Part shown: piece after piece, positions 42,843 to 51,962 of the stretch
Position numbering within the stretch: position 1 is the stretch's first letter
Layout of the letters: the number at the start of each line of letters is the position of its first letter
Assembly: GCF_029952525.1 (NCBI RefSeq)
Contig: NZ_JASAOF010000018.1
Coordinates: forward strand, 62,001 to 126,000
DNA: 64,000 nucleotides
Direction of reading: 5' to 3'
From: Saccharopolyspora ipomoeae
Lineage (GTDB): Bacteria; Actinomycetota; Actinomycetes; Mycobacteriales; Pseudonocardiaceae
Program-made: the position numbers and the translations under genes
Notes under the pieces: model-generated
Told to the model about the DNA's origin: nothing
The model's database searches: none
Seen by the model: the letters and a program-made list of their open reading frames with translations, nothing else

Positions 42843-43739
42843 GTGGCACAACGGATTGCGGTGATCGGTTCGGGTGGCATCGGCGGCGTGATCGCCGAAG
42901 CGGCGCACGCCGCGGGCCACGAGGTGACGATGTGCGTGCGCACCCCGTTCGAGCGGCTGGTGCTGGACGCGCCCGAGGGGACGTCCGAGATCCCGGTCGA
43001 GGTCGCCACCGACCCCGGCGCGGTCGGCGAGTGCGACTGGATCGTGCTCACCACCAAGGTCCACGACGTGCCCGGCACGGCGCCGTGGCTGAACAAGCTC
43101 GACGACGGCAGCACGCCGCTGGTGGTGGTGCAGAACGGCGTCGCCCACCGCGAGTCGGTCGCCGAGCTCGGGGTGCGGGCACCGGTGCTGCCCGCCCTGA
43201 TCTACGTCGGCGCCGAGCGCACCGGTCCCGGCCGCGTCGTGCGCCGCTCCCCCACGACCATGCAGGTCGAGGGCGGTGAGCTCGGGTCGCGCTTCGTGGC
43301 GCTGCTGGAGGGGTCCGCGGTGAAGCTGCGGGCGACCGACGACTTCCACACCGCGGCGTGGCGCAAGATGCTCACCAACGTGGCACCGAACCCGATCACG
43401 GCCCTGACCCTGCGCCGCCTGGACGTGCTCGCCGACGACGACGTGCGGGAGCTGTGCGCCGGGATCCTCGCGGAGGCGATCGCGGTCGCCCGGGCCGAGA
43501 GCGCGTCGCTGACCCAGCAGGACGCGGACAAGGTCCTCGCCGACTACACCGCCCGGATGCCCCCGACCAACGGGACCTCGATGCTCTACGACCGGATCGC
43601 CGGTCTCCCGCTGGAGCACGAGCACATCACCGGCGCCCTCGTGAGCGCCGCCGACCGCCACGGCATCCCGGTCCCGCTCAACCGCACCCTGCTGACGCTC
43701 CTCCGCGCGATCAAGCCCGCTCCGATCCCGGGCGTCTAG
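42843..43739 (+). CDS. Ketopantoate reductase-like (PanE/ApbA) oxidoreductase
   Basis: A 298-residue NADPH-dependent reductase. N-terminal RIAVIGSGGIGGVIAEAA binds the dinucleotide; VLTTKVHDV and VVVQNGVAHRE follow; the catalytic Lys is probably in AAWRKMLTNVAPNPITAL, and the C-terminal block is PPTNGTSMLYDRIAGLPLEHEH. PanE makes pantoate for CoA, but many ApbA paralogues reduce other 2-oxo acids, so the symbol is withheld. The stop overlaps the converging EamA gene by 4 nt. Confidence 0.85.
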   Translation: MAQRIAVIGSGGIGGVIAEAAHAAGHEVTMCVRTPFERLVLDAPEGTSEIPVEVATDPGAVGECDWIVLTTKVHDVPGTAPWLNKLDDGSTPLVVVQNGVAHRESVAELGVRAPVLPALIYVGAERTGPGRVVRRSPTTMQVEGGELGSRFVALLEGSAVKLRATDDFHTAAWRKMLTNVAPNPITALTLRRLDVLADDDVRELCAGILAEAIAVARAESASLTQQDADKVLADYTARMPPTNGTSMLYDRIAGLPLEHEHITGALVSAADRHGIPVPLNRTLLTLLRAIKPAPIPGV

Positions 43740-44659
43740 TTCGCGGGCGGATCGCTGTCCTCGGGGGTGGTGCGGGTGGTGGCGACCGAGCCGACGGAGG
43801 CGATGACCACGCAGCAGATGGCGAGCCACTGCCAGCCGGTCAGCAGCTCGCCGAGCACCACCAGGCCCGCCAGCGCGGCGACGGCGGGTTCGGTGCTCAT
43901 GAGGATGCCGAACACGCGCGGCGGCATCCGGCGCAGCGCCTCCAGCTCCAGCGTGTAGGGCACCACCGAGGACATCAGCGCCACCAGCAGGCCGATGAGC
44001 AGCACCGTCGGGCTCAGCAGCGCGGGTCCGGAGTCGACCGCGCCGATCGGGATCGCGATCAGCGCGCCGAAGCCCATCGCCAGCGCCAGCCCGGAGGTCC
44101 CGGTGGTGCGGCTGCCGAGCTTGGCTCCCAGCAGGATGTAACCGGCCCAGCAGGCACCCGCCGCCAGGGCGAACGCGACGCCGATCCAGTCGAGCCCGCC
44201 CTCGACGCGGGACAGCAGGAACACGCCGGTCCCGGCGAGCAGCGCCCACACGACGTCGAGCTTGCGGTGCGAGCCGAACAGCGCCACCGTCAGCGGCCCC
44301 AGGAACTCGATGGTCACCGCCGCGCCCAGCGGGATCCGCTCGAACGACTGGTAGATGCACATGTTCATGCCGGCCAGCACCGCGCCGTAGCCGATGACGA
44401 CCCGCAGCGTCGGCCAGTCCATCCGCAGCGCGGGGCGGAAGACGGCCAGCAGGATCACCGCGGCGAACACCAGCCGCAGCGTCACCACCCCGGACGCTCC
44501 GGCCACGCTGAACAGCTGCTTGGCGAAGGCGGCCCCGACCTGGACGCTGATCACCCCCACCAGCACCAGCATCGGCGGAGGCACCGCCCCCAGCGCAGCG
44601 GCCGACATCCGGCTCGCGCTGAACCGCCGTTCCTCCCCCGGTCCCCAGGCGACCTGCAC
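43736..44659 (-). CDS. EamA/RhtA-family exporter
   Basis: A 307-residue protein with 10 membrane helices in two EamA repeats (DMT superfamily). GAAFAKQLFSVAGASGVVTL in helix 2, YQSFERIPLGAAVTIEFLGP and MPPRVFGILMSTEPAVAAL match RhtA-type amino-acid (threonine/homoserine) exporters. The GTG at 44659 has AAGGAG upstream; an ATG at 44608 is a second candidate. The substrate is inferred from resemblance only. Confidence 0.85.
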   Translation of the reverse strand: MQVAWGPGEERRFSASRMSAAALGAVPPPMLVLVGVISVQVGAAFAKQLFSVAGASGVVTLRLVFAAVILLAVFRPALRMDWPTLRVVIGYGAVLAGMNMCIYQSFERIPLGAAVTIEFLGPLTVALFGSHRKLDVVWALLAGTGVFLLSRVEGGLDWIGVAFALAAGACWAGYILLGAKLGSRTTGTSGLALAMGFGALIAIPIGAVDSGPALLSPTVLLIGLLVALMSSVVPYTLELEALRRMPPRVFGILMSTEPAVAALAGLVVLGELLTGWQWLAICCVVIASVGSVATTRTTPEDSDPPAN

Positions 44660-44892
44660 AACGCTCCTTCACGGCTAAAGAACAACCCCGAGCACGTTAA
44701 CCCGGCGAACGACCCACCAGAACCCGCATCGGAGGTCACCTTCACCACCCCGGGCCGCGAACCGGAACGTCCCCTCACCAGGGCCACACGCCGATCATGG
44801 GATGCTTCGCGGGGAGTCCGTCCCCGTGTTGAACATGAGGTGGCGTCGGCCGCCAAGCCAGGTGACCACAACACAGCTTTCTAGGAGTTCCC

Positions 44893-46449
44893 GTGCCTCG
44901 CTGCATCAACCGGGCCTGGGCCGCGCTGCTGCCGTTGCTGCTGCTGGTCGCCGGTTGTTCGGTCGGGCCCTCGCAACGCCCCGCGGTCGCCTACCACGAC
45001 AGCGAGCAGCAGATCGCGCCCGCGCCGCAGCCCCCGAAGCCGCAGCCGGTGCCGCCGCTGGGGTCGGCCCCCAGCGACTCGCTGAGCTGGCAGGACTGCA
45101 CCGACCAGACCCGGACCGAGCTCGGCGCGCTGCCGCCGGGCATGACGTTCTCCTGCGCGCGCCTGCTCTCGACGCTCGACGCGCCGGAGGCTCCCGAGCG
45201 GGGCACCGCGCGCAACTCGCTGATCCGCACGGGCTCGGGCAAGGTGCCGCTGGTCGTGGTCGGTGACGTGGGCGGCGAGCCGGGGACGACGTTCGCGGCG
45301 CGGCTGGCCACCCAGCTCCCGCCGGAGATCCGCAACACCTTCGACATCGTGGGCGTGGACCGGCGCGGGACCGGCGAGTCGGAGCCGGCCGACTGCGTGC
45401 CGCCGCAGCAGCGCGAGCAGGTGATGGGCTTCGACCCGCGCGCCACCGAGCGCGCGCAGCTGGACCAGCTGCTGGATTCGGTGCTCAAGGCCAGCCAGGA
45501 GTGCCTGCTCAAGCTGGACGAGCGGCTGCAGGCCTACGACACCTGGCGCACCGCCTCCGACCTGGAGGAACTGCGCCTGGAGCTGGGCGTGCCGAGGCTG
45601 CACGCGATCGGTCGCGGCGAGGCCGGGCGGCTGCTGACCACCTACGCCGAGCGCTACCCGAACTCGGTGGGCCGCTTCGTGATCGACGGTGCCCCGGACC
45701 CGACTCGGGATTCGATGGGCCAGGCCGAGTACCAGGCGCAGGCCGCCGAGCAGACCTTCGACGTCTTCGCGAACGACTGCGCGAGCCGGGGATGCCCGCT
45801 GGGCCCGAACCCGCGCCAGGCGGTCACCGATCTCGTGGAGCGCGCCCGCACCGCACCTCTGCCCGCGCCGGGCACGTCGGTTCCGGCGGGGCGCGTCACC
45901 CAGGCTCTGCTGCAGGGCCTGGCGGACCGCAACGCCTGGCCCGCGCTGGCGGACGCGCTGGCGGCGGGGACCCGGGGCGATGGCACCCGGCTCGCGGAGC
46001 TCTCCGCGCCGCTGGTGACACCGCAGGGCGTGAACCCGCCGTGGTTCGACGGCGACCTCATCACCAGCTGCAACGACACGACGTTGCGCGTGCCGCCGCA
46101 GCGCAGCAGCGAGCTGGCGCAGGACTGGGTGGGGCGCTTCCCGCTGTTCGGCGGGATCGCGGCGCAGCGCGTGGTGTGGTGCGGGTCGTGGCCGGTGCCG
46201 CAGCAGCCGCTGCCGTCACCGCGCCGCGCGGACCTCCCACCGATCCCGGTGATCACCACGGCGCACGATCCGCGGTCGCTGGCGCTGGGCACCGATCACC
46301 TGGCCGACGAGCTGCCGACCGGGGTGGCGATGCGCTGGCAGGGCGCCGGGCACGGAGCGATCGCGCGCTCGTCGTGCGTGACCGACGCGGTCAGCCGGTT
46401 CCTGGTCCAGGGCGTCGTGCCCACCGAAGGCATGGCCTGCCCGGAGTGA
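44893..46449 (+). CDS. Exported alpha/beta-hydrolase-fold lipoprotein lacking the nucleophile Ser
   Basis: A 518-residue lipoprotein (lipobox VAGC at 19-22, then a Pro/Gln-rich linker) of the tripeptidyl-aminopeptidase-like family (TAP-like C-terminus). The fold is recognisable from FDIVGVDRRGTGESEPADCV (151-169) and a late GAGHG. At the nucleophile elbow, where family members read GxSxG, the sequence is G240-R-G242-E243-A-G, so no Ser is present. An acid candidate (HDPRSL) and the His remain. I infer a binding or scaffold role rather than peptidase activity. The GTG start has TAGGAG 5 nt upstream. Confidence 0.8.
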   Translation: MPRCINRAWAALLPLLLLVAGCSVGPSQRPAVAYHDSEQQIAPAPQPPKPQPVPPLGSAPSDSLSWQDCTDQTRTELGALPPGMTFSCARLLSTLDAPEAPERGTARNSLIRTGSGKVPLVVVGDVGGEPGTTFAARLATQLPPEIRNTFDIVGVDRRGTGESEPADCVPPQQREQVMGFDPRATERAQLDQLLDSVLKASQECLLKLDERLQAYDTWRTASDLEELRLELGVPRLHAIGRGEAGRLLTTYAERYPNSVGRFVIDGAPDPTRDSMGQAEYQAQAAEQTFDVFANDCASRGCPLGPNPRQAVTDLVERARTAPLPAPGTSVPAGRVTQALLQGLADRNAWPALADALAAGTRGDGTRLAELSAPLVTPQGVNPPWFDGDLITSCNDTTLRVPPQRSSELAQDWVGRFPLFGGIAAQRVVWCGSWPVPQQPLPSPRRADLPPIPVITTAHDPRSLALGTDHLADELPTGVAMRWQGAGHGAIARSSCVTDAVSRFLVQGVVPTEGMACPE

Positions 46450-46481
46450 TCCCGCAACACCCCGGGCAAGCCACCGCCGCT

Positions 46482-46574
46482 TCAGCCGCAGCTGGAGCAG
46501 CAGCCACAGGAGGGGCCGCTGCAGCTGCTGCAGCAGCTGCACCCGCCCTGGTGGGGTGCATCGGTGCGGACCAT
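46482..46574 (-). CDS. Cysteine-rich 30-residue mini-ORF
   Basis: A 30-residue ORF with ATG at 46574 and a good GGAGG site 6 nt upstream. The N-terminal 11 residues are MVRTDAPHQGG; residues 12-30 contain eight Cys in two near-repeats, C12-S-C-C-S-S-C18 and C23-G-C-C-S-S-C29, with Gly and Ser between. It could be a tiny metallothionein-like metal binder or a modified-peptide precursor; no maturation gene (YcaO, lanthipeptide synthase, radical SAM) is in the window. Located between a DUF4389 gene on the same strand and a converging hydrolase gene. Coding status is inferred from start, ribosome-binding site and repeat pattern. Confidence 0.5.
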   Translation of the reverse strand: MVRTDAPHQGGCSCCSSCSGPSCGCCSSCG

Positions 46575-46724
46575 TCCCGACCTCCGATCGGTGTGGGATA
46601 CCAGCACCTGTCGATGTTCCTCGCCGCTCCAGCGGGCAGAACACCGCTGCTAGAGCGACACGACGTCGCCCGACGAGCGGAACCCGGCGGCTGCGGTCGG
46701 TGACCGCGACGCCGTCGGGATCGC

Positions 46725-47495
46725 TCAGCCGGCGTAGTCGTACTGGTACTCCGTCGGTGGCGTCTGGGTGGCGGTCACCGCGCCGTTGCCGACCGCCGTG
46801 AGCACGCCGAGCACGAGGAACGCGATCAGCAGGATCCGGCCGCCCTGCGACATCACCAGCGGCCGGGTGCCGGGCGAGACCTTCGCCGGTTCGCCCTCCT
46901 CGCGGGCGTCGCCGAACAACTTCTTCGGGTACGCGCCGGTGAGCATGTAGGTGTAGGCGTTGGTGCGCAGCATGTAGCGCAGCGCGGCGGCCGAGGCGTC
47001 GAAGATCGGGCGCGGGGTCCGGCCCGTGATCAGGACGATCAGCCACAGGAAGAACGCCAGCACGCCCCAGCCGTAGGTGAGAACGGCGGTCACGATCCCC
47101 ACCGGGATGATCAGGATGAACCGGAACAGCACCGCCCACCGGTTGAGCCGACCGGGCCGGATCTCGACGTCGACGGGGAACTGCGGGTCGCCGACGACGA
47201 ACGGCGGGTACCGGTCCACCAGCAGCCACGCGGAGGCGTTCACCCGGATGCTGTACGTGATGTAGAGGGTGAGGAAACCGGAGATCCACTCGGGCAGCCG
47301 CCCCAGGACGAGCGCCGCGAACCAGCCGATGAACGCCACCACGGCGGCCGCGATGCCCAGCGCCCACAGCACGATGAAGTGCGGGATCAGCAGCAGGAAC
47401 CGCAGCAGCACGGTCCAGCGGCGCTGCCGTTCCGGGTGCGTGATCTGCATTTCCGGCAGGAACCGGCCGTCGGCGACCCCGGCTGACTCGCTCAT
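46725..47495 (-). CDS. DUF4389 membrane protein
   Basis: A 256-residue protein with two copies of the DUF4389 pattern: RRWTVLLRFLLLIPHFIVLW (about 30-49) and NRWAVLFRFILIIPVGIVTA (about 128-147), each followed by further helices; VNASAWLLVDRYPPF and TNAYTYMLTGAYPKKLFG end the repeats. A last helix lies near the C-terminus. The function of DUF4389 is not known. The ATG at 47495 gives a soluble N-terminus (MSESAGVADGRF). Confidence 0.82.
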   Translation of the reverse strand: MSESAGVADGRFLPEMQITHPERQRRWTVLLRFLLLIPHFIVLWALGIAAAVVAFIGWFAALVLGRLPEWISGFLTLYITYSIRVNASAWLLVDRYPPFVVGDPQFPVDVEIRPGRLNRWAVLFRFILIIPVGIVTAVLTYGWGVLAFFLWLIVLITGRTPRPIFDASAAALRYMLRTNAYTYMLTGAYPKKLFGDAREEGEPAKVSPGTRPLVMSQGGRILLIAFLVLGVLTAVGNGAVTATQTPPTEYQYDYAG

Positions 47496-47630
47496 CAACA
47501 CCCTCTCATTCGATCCATTGTGGATTCTTCCGAGAGTAGGCGACGGAGGTCGACGACGAACGGTTCCGACACACCCCATCCGGTGAACGTGACGATTCCG
47601 CTCGCCCCGAGCAGGCGATACGGTGAGCCG

Positions 47631-47930
47631 ATGCAGCGCCGCGAACCGGACGACACCGCACGCTTCGGCGACCTGGCGGACCTCGACCACGAGGACCCGG
47701 AGGTCCGGGCGTTCGCCGAGCACCGCGCGCGGATGGATCGCCCGCACTCCGAGGCGACCGTGGAGGGCATGCTGCGCGGGGTGGACGAGTTCGCCCAGAG
47801 CGCCAACCGCACCGGTGGCCACCGCAGGCTGCTGGCGGTGTCGGTCGTGGTGCTGATCCTGTTCGGCGTGCTGTTCACGGTGTGGAACGCGCTGGTCTAC
47901 ATGCTCGGGGTGTTCTTCGGTTCCTCCTGA
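47631..47930 (+). CDS. Small single-helix membrane protein, unknown function
   Basis: A 99-residue protein: an acidic N-terminal part (FGDLADLDHEDPEVRAFAEH and EATVEGMLRGVDEFAQSA) and one C-terminal membrane helix (LLAVSVVVLILFGVLFTVWN). Not recognised. The ATG at 47631 has GGTGAG upstream; the frame stays open to 47520 without a better site. Divergent from the DUF4389 gene. Confidence 0.6.
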   Translation: MQRREPDDTARFGDLADLDHEDPEVRAFAEHRARMDRPHSEATVEGMLRGVDEFAQSANRTGGHRRLLAVSVVVLILFGVLFTVWNALVYMLGVFFGSS

Positions 47931-48017
47931 GCCGGGCGACCCGGCTTGATCGTGGCGTGGGCCTCGATGAGGACGGGCGACTTAGCAATCGATCTTCGAT
48001 CGCATTAGCGTGGAAGC

Positions 48018-48434
48018 ATGGATCCGGTTGCAGGCACTCCCCAGGTCACCAAGAGCGAGCAGGAGTGGCAGGAGCAGCTCACCCCGAACGAGTACGCGGT
48101 GCTGCGCCAGGCGGCCACCGAGCCGGCGTGGGTGGGCGAGTACGTCGACACCAAGACCACCGGCGTGTACGAGTGCCGGGGCTGCGGCGCGGAGCTGTTC
48201 CGCAGCGAGACGAAGTTCGAGTCGCACTGCGGCTGGCCGTCGTTCTACGACCCGACCGACTCCGACGCGGTGATCCTCCGCGAGGACCGCAGCATGGGCA
48301 TGGTCCGCACCGAGGTCCTGTGCGCCTCCTGCCACGGCCACCTCGGCCACGTCTTCACCGGCGAGGGCTTCCCCACCCCCACCGACCAGCGCTACTGCAT
48401 CAACTCGATCGCGGTCCGCCTCGTCGAGAGCTGA
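48018..48434 (+). CDS. msrB: Peptide-methionine (R)-S-oxide reductase
   Basis: A 138-residue MsrB reducing the R-epimer of methionine sulfoxide in proteins. Zinc Cys pairs are C53/C56 (YECRGC) and C102/C105 (LCASC); the catalytic Cys is C127 in QRYCINS; C71 (FESHCGWPSF) is a likely resolving Cys. N-terminal SEQEWQEQLTPNEYAVLRQA is typical. An ATG at 48018 follows GGAAGC. A complex terminator follows the gene. Confidence 0.95.
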   Translation: MDPVAGTPQVTKSEQEWQEQLTPNEYAVLRQAATEPAWVGEYVDTKTTGVYECRGCGAELFRSETKFESHCGWPSFYDPTDSDAVILREDRSMGMVRTEVLCASCHGHLGHVFTGEGFPTPTDQRYCINSIAVRLVES

Positions 48435-48445
48435 CCCGCGACGCG

Positions 48446-48512
48446 AGAAGGCCCAGCACTCATCGAGCGCTGGGCCTTCTGAGCGCTGGGCCTTCCGAGC
48501 ACTGGGCCTTCG
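48446..48512 (+). terminator. Terminator of msrB with tandemly repeated 3' arm
   Basis: AGAAGGCCCAGC (48446-48457) pairs with GCTGGGCCTTCT (48469-48480). The right arm is then repeated: three 16-nt units start at 48465, 48481 and 48497 (GAGCGCTGGGCCTTCT and variants), so the left arm can pair with any of three partners. CGAGAAG/CTTCTCG (48444 / 48518) closes the whole structure. Confidence 0.75.
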
Positions 48513-48533
48513 GGGTGCTTCTCGTCCGACGCC

Positions 48534-49229
48534 TCAGGGGAGGCGGGTGACGAGGTCGGTGACCTCGACCCGGTGGCCCGTGTAGAAGGGGACCTCTTCG
48601 CGCACGTGGAGGCGGGCCTCGGTGGCGCGGAGGTGGCGCATCAGGTCGACGATGCGGTGCAGCTCGTCGGCCTCGAACGCGAGCATCCACTCGTAGTCGC
48701 CCAGCGCGAACGACGCGACGGTGTTGGCGCGCACGTCCGGGTAGTCGCGGGCCTCCTTGCCGTGGTCGGCGAGCATCTTGCGGCGCTCGTCGTCGGGCAG
48801 CAGGTACCACTCGTAGGACCGCACGAACGGGTACACGCAGATGTACTTCTTGGGGTCCTCACCGGCCAGGAACGCCGGGATGTGGCTCTTGTTGAACTCC
48901 GCGGGCCGGTGCAGCGCCACGTTGCTCCAGACCGGCTCGGAGGACTGGCCGAGCGGGGTCTCGCGGCGGAAGCCGGTGTAGGCGGCCTGGACGGCCTCGA
49001 CGTCCTCGGCGTGCCACCAGATCATGAAGTCCGCGTCGGCGCGCAGGCCCGAGACGTCGTAGACGCCGCGCACCACGACACCGGACTCGGCCAGCGACTC
49101 CAGGTACTCCCGGGTCACCTGCGCGGCCTTGTCCCGGTCCTCGGGCAGGGTCCCCTGCTCGATCCGGAAGACCGACCACATGGTGTAGCGGATGGTGTCG
49201 TTGAGCTCGTCGTAATTCAGCCGCGCCAT
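48534..49229 (-). CDS. chdC: Coproheme decarboxylase (HemQ/ChdC)
   Basis: A 231-residue chlorite-dismutase-fold protein that in actinobacteria and Firmicutes removes two propionate carboxyls from coproheme to give haem b. Diagnostic stretches: [56 protein letters not shown] and [20 protein letters not shown]. The ATG lies 4 nt after the cgoX stop. A true chlorite dismutase is excluded by the haem-operon context. Last gene of hemE-cgoX-chdC. Confidence 0.93.
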   Translation of the reverse strand: MARLNYDELNDTIRYTMWSVFRIEQGTLPEDRDKAAQVTREYLESLAESGVVVRGVYDVSGLRADADFMIWWHAEDVEAVQAAYTGFRRETPLGQSSEPVWSNVALHRPAEFNKSHIPAFLAGEDPKKYICVYPFVRSYEWYLLPDDERRKMLADHGKEARDYPDVRANTVASFALGDYEWMLAFEADELHRIVDLMRHLRATEARLHVREEVPFYTGHRVEVTDLVTRLP

Positions 49230-49233
49230 GACC

Positions 49234-50679
49234 TCATGGTCCCACTTCTCGGGGACCGGCCTGCAGCAGGTCCCGCGTGATGCTGGTCGCTGCCGCCTCG
49301 CCGGTCGCCACGCACGCCGGAACGCCGACGCCGTGCAGCGCGGCCCCGGCGATCGCCAGCCCGGGAACAGCGGCGACCTCGCGTTCCACGTCGGCGACCA
49401 GGTCGAGGTGCCCGACGCCGTACTGCGGCACACCGCCGCCCCAGCGGAGCACCGCGGACTCCACCGGCTCGGCGGTGATGCCGGTCAGCTCGGCCAGGTC
49501 CGCGCGGACCCGGCGCAGCAGTTCCTCGTCGTCCAGGCGCAGGTCCTCGGTCTCGCCGAAGCGGCCGACCGACCCGCGCACCAGCACCTCTCCCCCGGCG
49601 CCGCGCAGGTGCTCCCACTTGGCGCTGGAGTAGGTGAAGGCCTTGGCCGTGAACGGGGTTCCGCCGTCGTGCCGCTCGCCGCGCGCGATCAGCGTTCCCG
49701 AGGCCGGGGTGCCGTCGCGCTCGGGCAGTTCGGTGCCGGGCGGCAGGGCGAGGCCGACCACGACCATCGACGCCAGCTCGATCTCGGCGAGCTTCGCCGA
49801 CGCCGCGGGAACGGGCCCCTGCAGCAGTTTTCGCGCCGCCGGAGCGGGGACCGCGAGCACGACGGCATCGACGTCGAGGTGCTCCGGCGCGGGCGCCGAC
49901 CCGATCTCCAGCCGCCAGCCCTCGGCGGTGCGCGCGAGCGCGCGGACCGGCAGGCCCAGCCGCACCTCGGCGTCGGCGGCGAGCACCAACCGGTCCAGGA
50001 GCTCCCGGTACCCGTTCCGGAACGCGCCGAAAACGGGTTGCGGCGCACCGGGTTCGGGCGCCGGGAGGGACGAGCGCGCGGCCTCCGTGACCCATCCGGC
50101 TCCGTCGTCGAGGGCTTCGGCCAGCGCCGGGATCGTGGCGCGCAGGCTCAGCCGGTTCGCGTCGCCCGCGTAGACGCCGCCGAGCAGCGGCTCCACCAGC
50201 CGGTCGACGACCTCGTCGCCGACCCGGGCGCGCAGCAGGTCGCCGACGGAGATGTCGGCGCCGCCGAGCTCGATCGGCGACATGCCGGATTCCGCCCGCA
50301 CCGCGGCGATCCCGTCCTCGGAGAGGACTCCGGCGATCGACTCGGCCTCGGCGGGCACGCCCATCACGGTCCCGCCGGGCAACCGCTGGGTCCGGCCACC
50401 GGCGCGCACCGTCGCGGCCGCGCGGGCCGGGTGCACGACGTCGGCGCGCACGCCCAGCTCCTCGGCCAGGTCCAGCACTTCGGGCCGCCGGGCCAGGAAC
50501 GCCTCGGCGCCCAGGTCGTAGCCGCGACCGGCGAGCTCGACCGTGCGCAGCTTGCCGCCCAGCCGGGACGTCTGCTCCAGCAGCACGATCTCGGCCTCGG
50601 GACCCAGCTCCCGGCGCAGCCGGTGGGCGGCCGCCAGCCCGGCGGCACCGCCGCCGACGACCGCGACGCGGCGGGCCAT
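49234..50679 (-). CDS. cgoX: Coproporphyrinogen III oxidase (HemY-type)
   Basis: A 481-residue FAD flavoprotein. The dinucleotide motif is [18 protein letters not shown] (4-21), then [15 protein letters not shown]; the C-terminal FAD block is [20 protein letters not shown]. HemY-type enzymes in organisms with HemQ oxidise coproporphyrinogen to coproporphyrin, so CgoX is used rather than protoporphyrinogen oxidase. The ATG overlaps the hemE stop by one base (TGATG). Confidence 0.92.
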   Translation of the reverse strand: MARRVAVVGGGAAGLAAAHRLRRELGPEAEIVLLEQTSRLGGKLRTVELAGRGYDLGAEAFLARRPEVLDLAEELGVRADVVHPARAAATVRAGGRTQRLPGGTVMGVPAEAESIAGVLSEDGIAAVRAESGMSPIELGGADISVGDLLRARVGDEVVDRLVEPLLGGVYAGDANRLSLRATIPALAEALDDGAGWVTEAARSSLPAPEPGAPQPVFGAFRNGYRELLDRLVLAADAEVRLGLPVRALARTAEGWRLEIGSAPAPEHLDVDAVVLAVPAPAARKLLQGPVPAASAKLAEIELASMVVVGLALPPGTELPERDGTPASGTLIARGERHDGGTPFTAKAFTYSSAKWEHLRGAGGEVLVRGSVGRFGETEDLRLDDEELLRRVRADLAELTGITAEPVESAVLRWGGGVPQYGVGHLDLVADVEREVAAVPGLAIAGAALHGVGVPACVATGEAAATSITRDLLQAGPREVGP

Positions 50680-51764
50680 CAGCGCTGGGCGGTCGTGGTG
50701 TGCACCAGCTCGACGACCCGGGTCAGGATCTCCGGGTCCGTGGTCGGCAGCACGCCGTGACCGAGGTTGAAGATGTGCCCGCCGGCCTCGCGGCCCTCGG
50801 CGAGGATGCGGTGCACCTCGCGCTCGACGGCGTCCCAGCCCGCGAACAGCACGGCCGGGTCGAGGTTGCCCTGCACGACGGGCTTCGCGGATTCCGGTTC
50901 GGCGGCGCCCAGGCGGGCGACGGCGGTGTCCAGCGGCACGCGCCAGTCGACGCCGACCACGTCGGGTCCGGCGGTGCGCATCGCGCCGAGCAGCTCACCG
51001 GTGCCGACCCCGAAGTGGATCTTGGGGATGTCGGAGAGCTCGGCGACGCCCTCGAAGATGCGGCGGCTGTGCGGCAGCACGAACTCGCGGTAGTCGCGCA
51101 GCGAGAGCGCGCCCGCCCACGAGTCGAACAGCTGGATCGCGTCGACCCCGGCACCGATCTGGACCCGCAGGAACTCCAGCGTGGTGTCGGCCAGCTTCTC
51201 CAGCAGCGCGTGCCAGGTCTTCGGGTCGGAGTGCATCAGCGCCTTGGTGCGCTCGTGGTTGCGGCTCGGCCCGCCCTCGACCAGGTAGGAGGCCAGCGTG
51301 AAAGGCGCCCCGGCGAACCCGATCAGCGGCGTGCTGCCCAGCTCGGAGACCAGCAGGCGCACCGCCTCGGCGACCGGCTCGACCTGACCGGCGTCCAGCG
51401 ACGGCAGCGCGCTGACGTCGGCCGGGCCCTCGATCGGGTTGCTCACCACCGGGCCGGTCCCGGCCACGATGTCGAGCCCGACGCCCGCCGCGTAGAGCGG
51501 CAGCACGATGTCGCTGAACAGGATCGCCGCGTCCACGCCGTGCCTGCGGACCGGCTGCAGGGTGATCTCGCTGACCAGGTCCGGCGTCAGGCAGGCCTGC
51601 AGCATCGGGGTGCCCTCGCGGGCCCTGCGGTACTCGGGCAGCGACCGCCCGGCCTGCCGCATGAACCAGACCGGCGTGTGCCGGGGCTGTCCGCCGCGAG
51701 CGGCCACGAGCAGAGGGGCGTCGGCGAGGTCCCGGCGAGTGGAGACCGGTGCGGAGTTCGTCAT
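50679..51764 (-). CDS. hemE: Uroporphyrinogen decarboxylase
   Basis: A 361-residue TIM-barrel enzyme converting uroporphyrinogen III to coproporphyrinogen III. Motifs: [17 protein letters not shown] (about 30-46), [42 protein letters not shown] and [13 protein letters not shown]. The ATG at 51764 has no ribosome-binding site and may be leaderless or weakly initiated. First gene of the haem operon, divergent from DUF3000. Confidence 0.96.
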   Translation of the reverse strand: MTNSAPVSTRRDLADAPLLVAARGGQPRHTPVWFMRQAGRSLPEYRRAREGTPMLQACLTPDLVSEITLQPVRRHGVDAAILFSDIVLPLYAAGVGLDIVAGTGPVVSNPIEGPADVSALPSLDAGQVEPVAEAVRLLVSELGSTPLIGFAGAPFTLASYLVEGGPSRNHERTKALMHSDPKTWHALLEKLADTTLEFLRVQIGAGVDAIQLFDSWAGALSLRDYREFVLPHSRRIFEGVAELSDIPKIHFGVGTGELLGAMRTAGPDVVGVDWRVPLDTAVARLGAAEPESAKPVVQGNLDPAVLFAGWDAVEREVHRILAEGREAGGHIFNLGHGVLPTTDPEILTRVVELVHTTTAQR

Positions 51765-51949
51765 CGAAGGTCGGTGTCCGTACGTCGAATCGTCGGATCC
51801 CGGTGCGGTCTGCGGGCGGTCTTGGAGCGGATCTGCCACGACGGACGGCCGGGCTGGCGCAGACAATCTTCGCACGGCGCCCGCGCTCCCACTCCAAGCG
51901 CCCGCCGTCCTCCACGGCGCGCCTCCGCCCACGCGCGGCGGGCGGCATC

Positions 51950-51955
51950 TAGAGT
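51950..51955 (+). promoter_or_regulatory. -10 box of a leaderless DUF3000 transcript
   Basis: TAGAGT ends 7 nt before the GTG at 51963 and no Shine-Dalgarno lies between, the normal layout of leaderless actinobacterial genes. Confidence 0.55.
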
Positions 51956-51962
51956 CGTCGCC

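Noticed and set aside
44767..44805. CTCACCAGGG followed by GATCATGGG, resembling the flank and core of the dispersed palindrome
   Set aside because: No complementary arms and no TGTCC/CGGACA segment. It could be a decayed copy, but chance cannot be excluded.
46482..46574. Thiazole/oxazole-modified or lanthipeptide biosynthetic cluster around the Cys-rich ORF
   Set aside because: No YcaO, LanM/LanBC, radical SAM, protease or dedicated exporter gene in the surrounding 10 kb; only the peptide itself is suggestive.
48534..49229. Chlorite dismutase as an enzymatic function
   Set aside because: The protein sits in a hemE-cgoX operon, and actinobacterial members of this family are coproheme decarboxylases.
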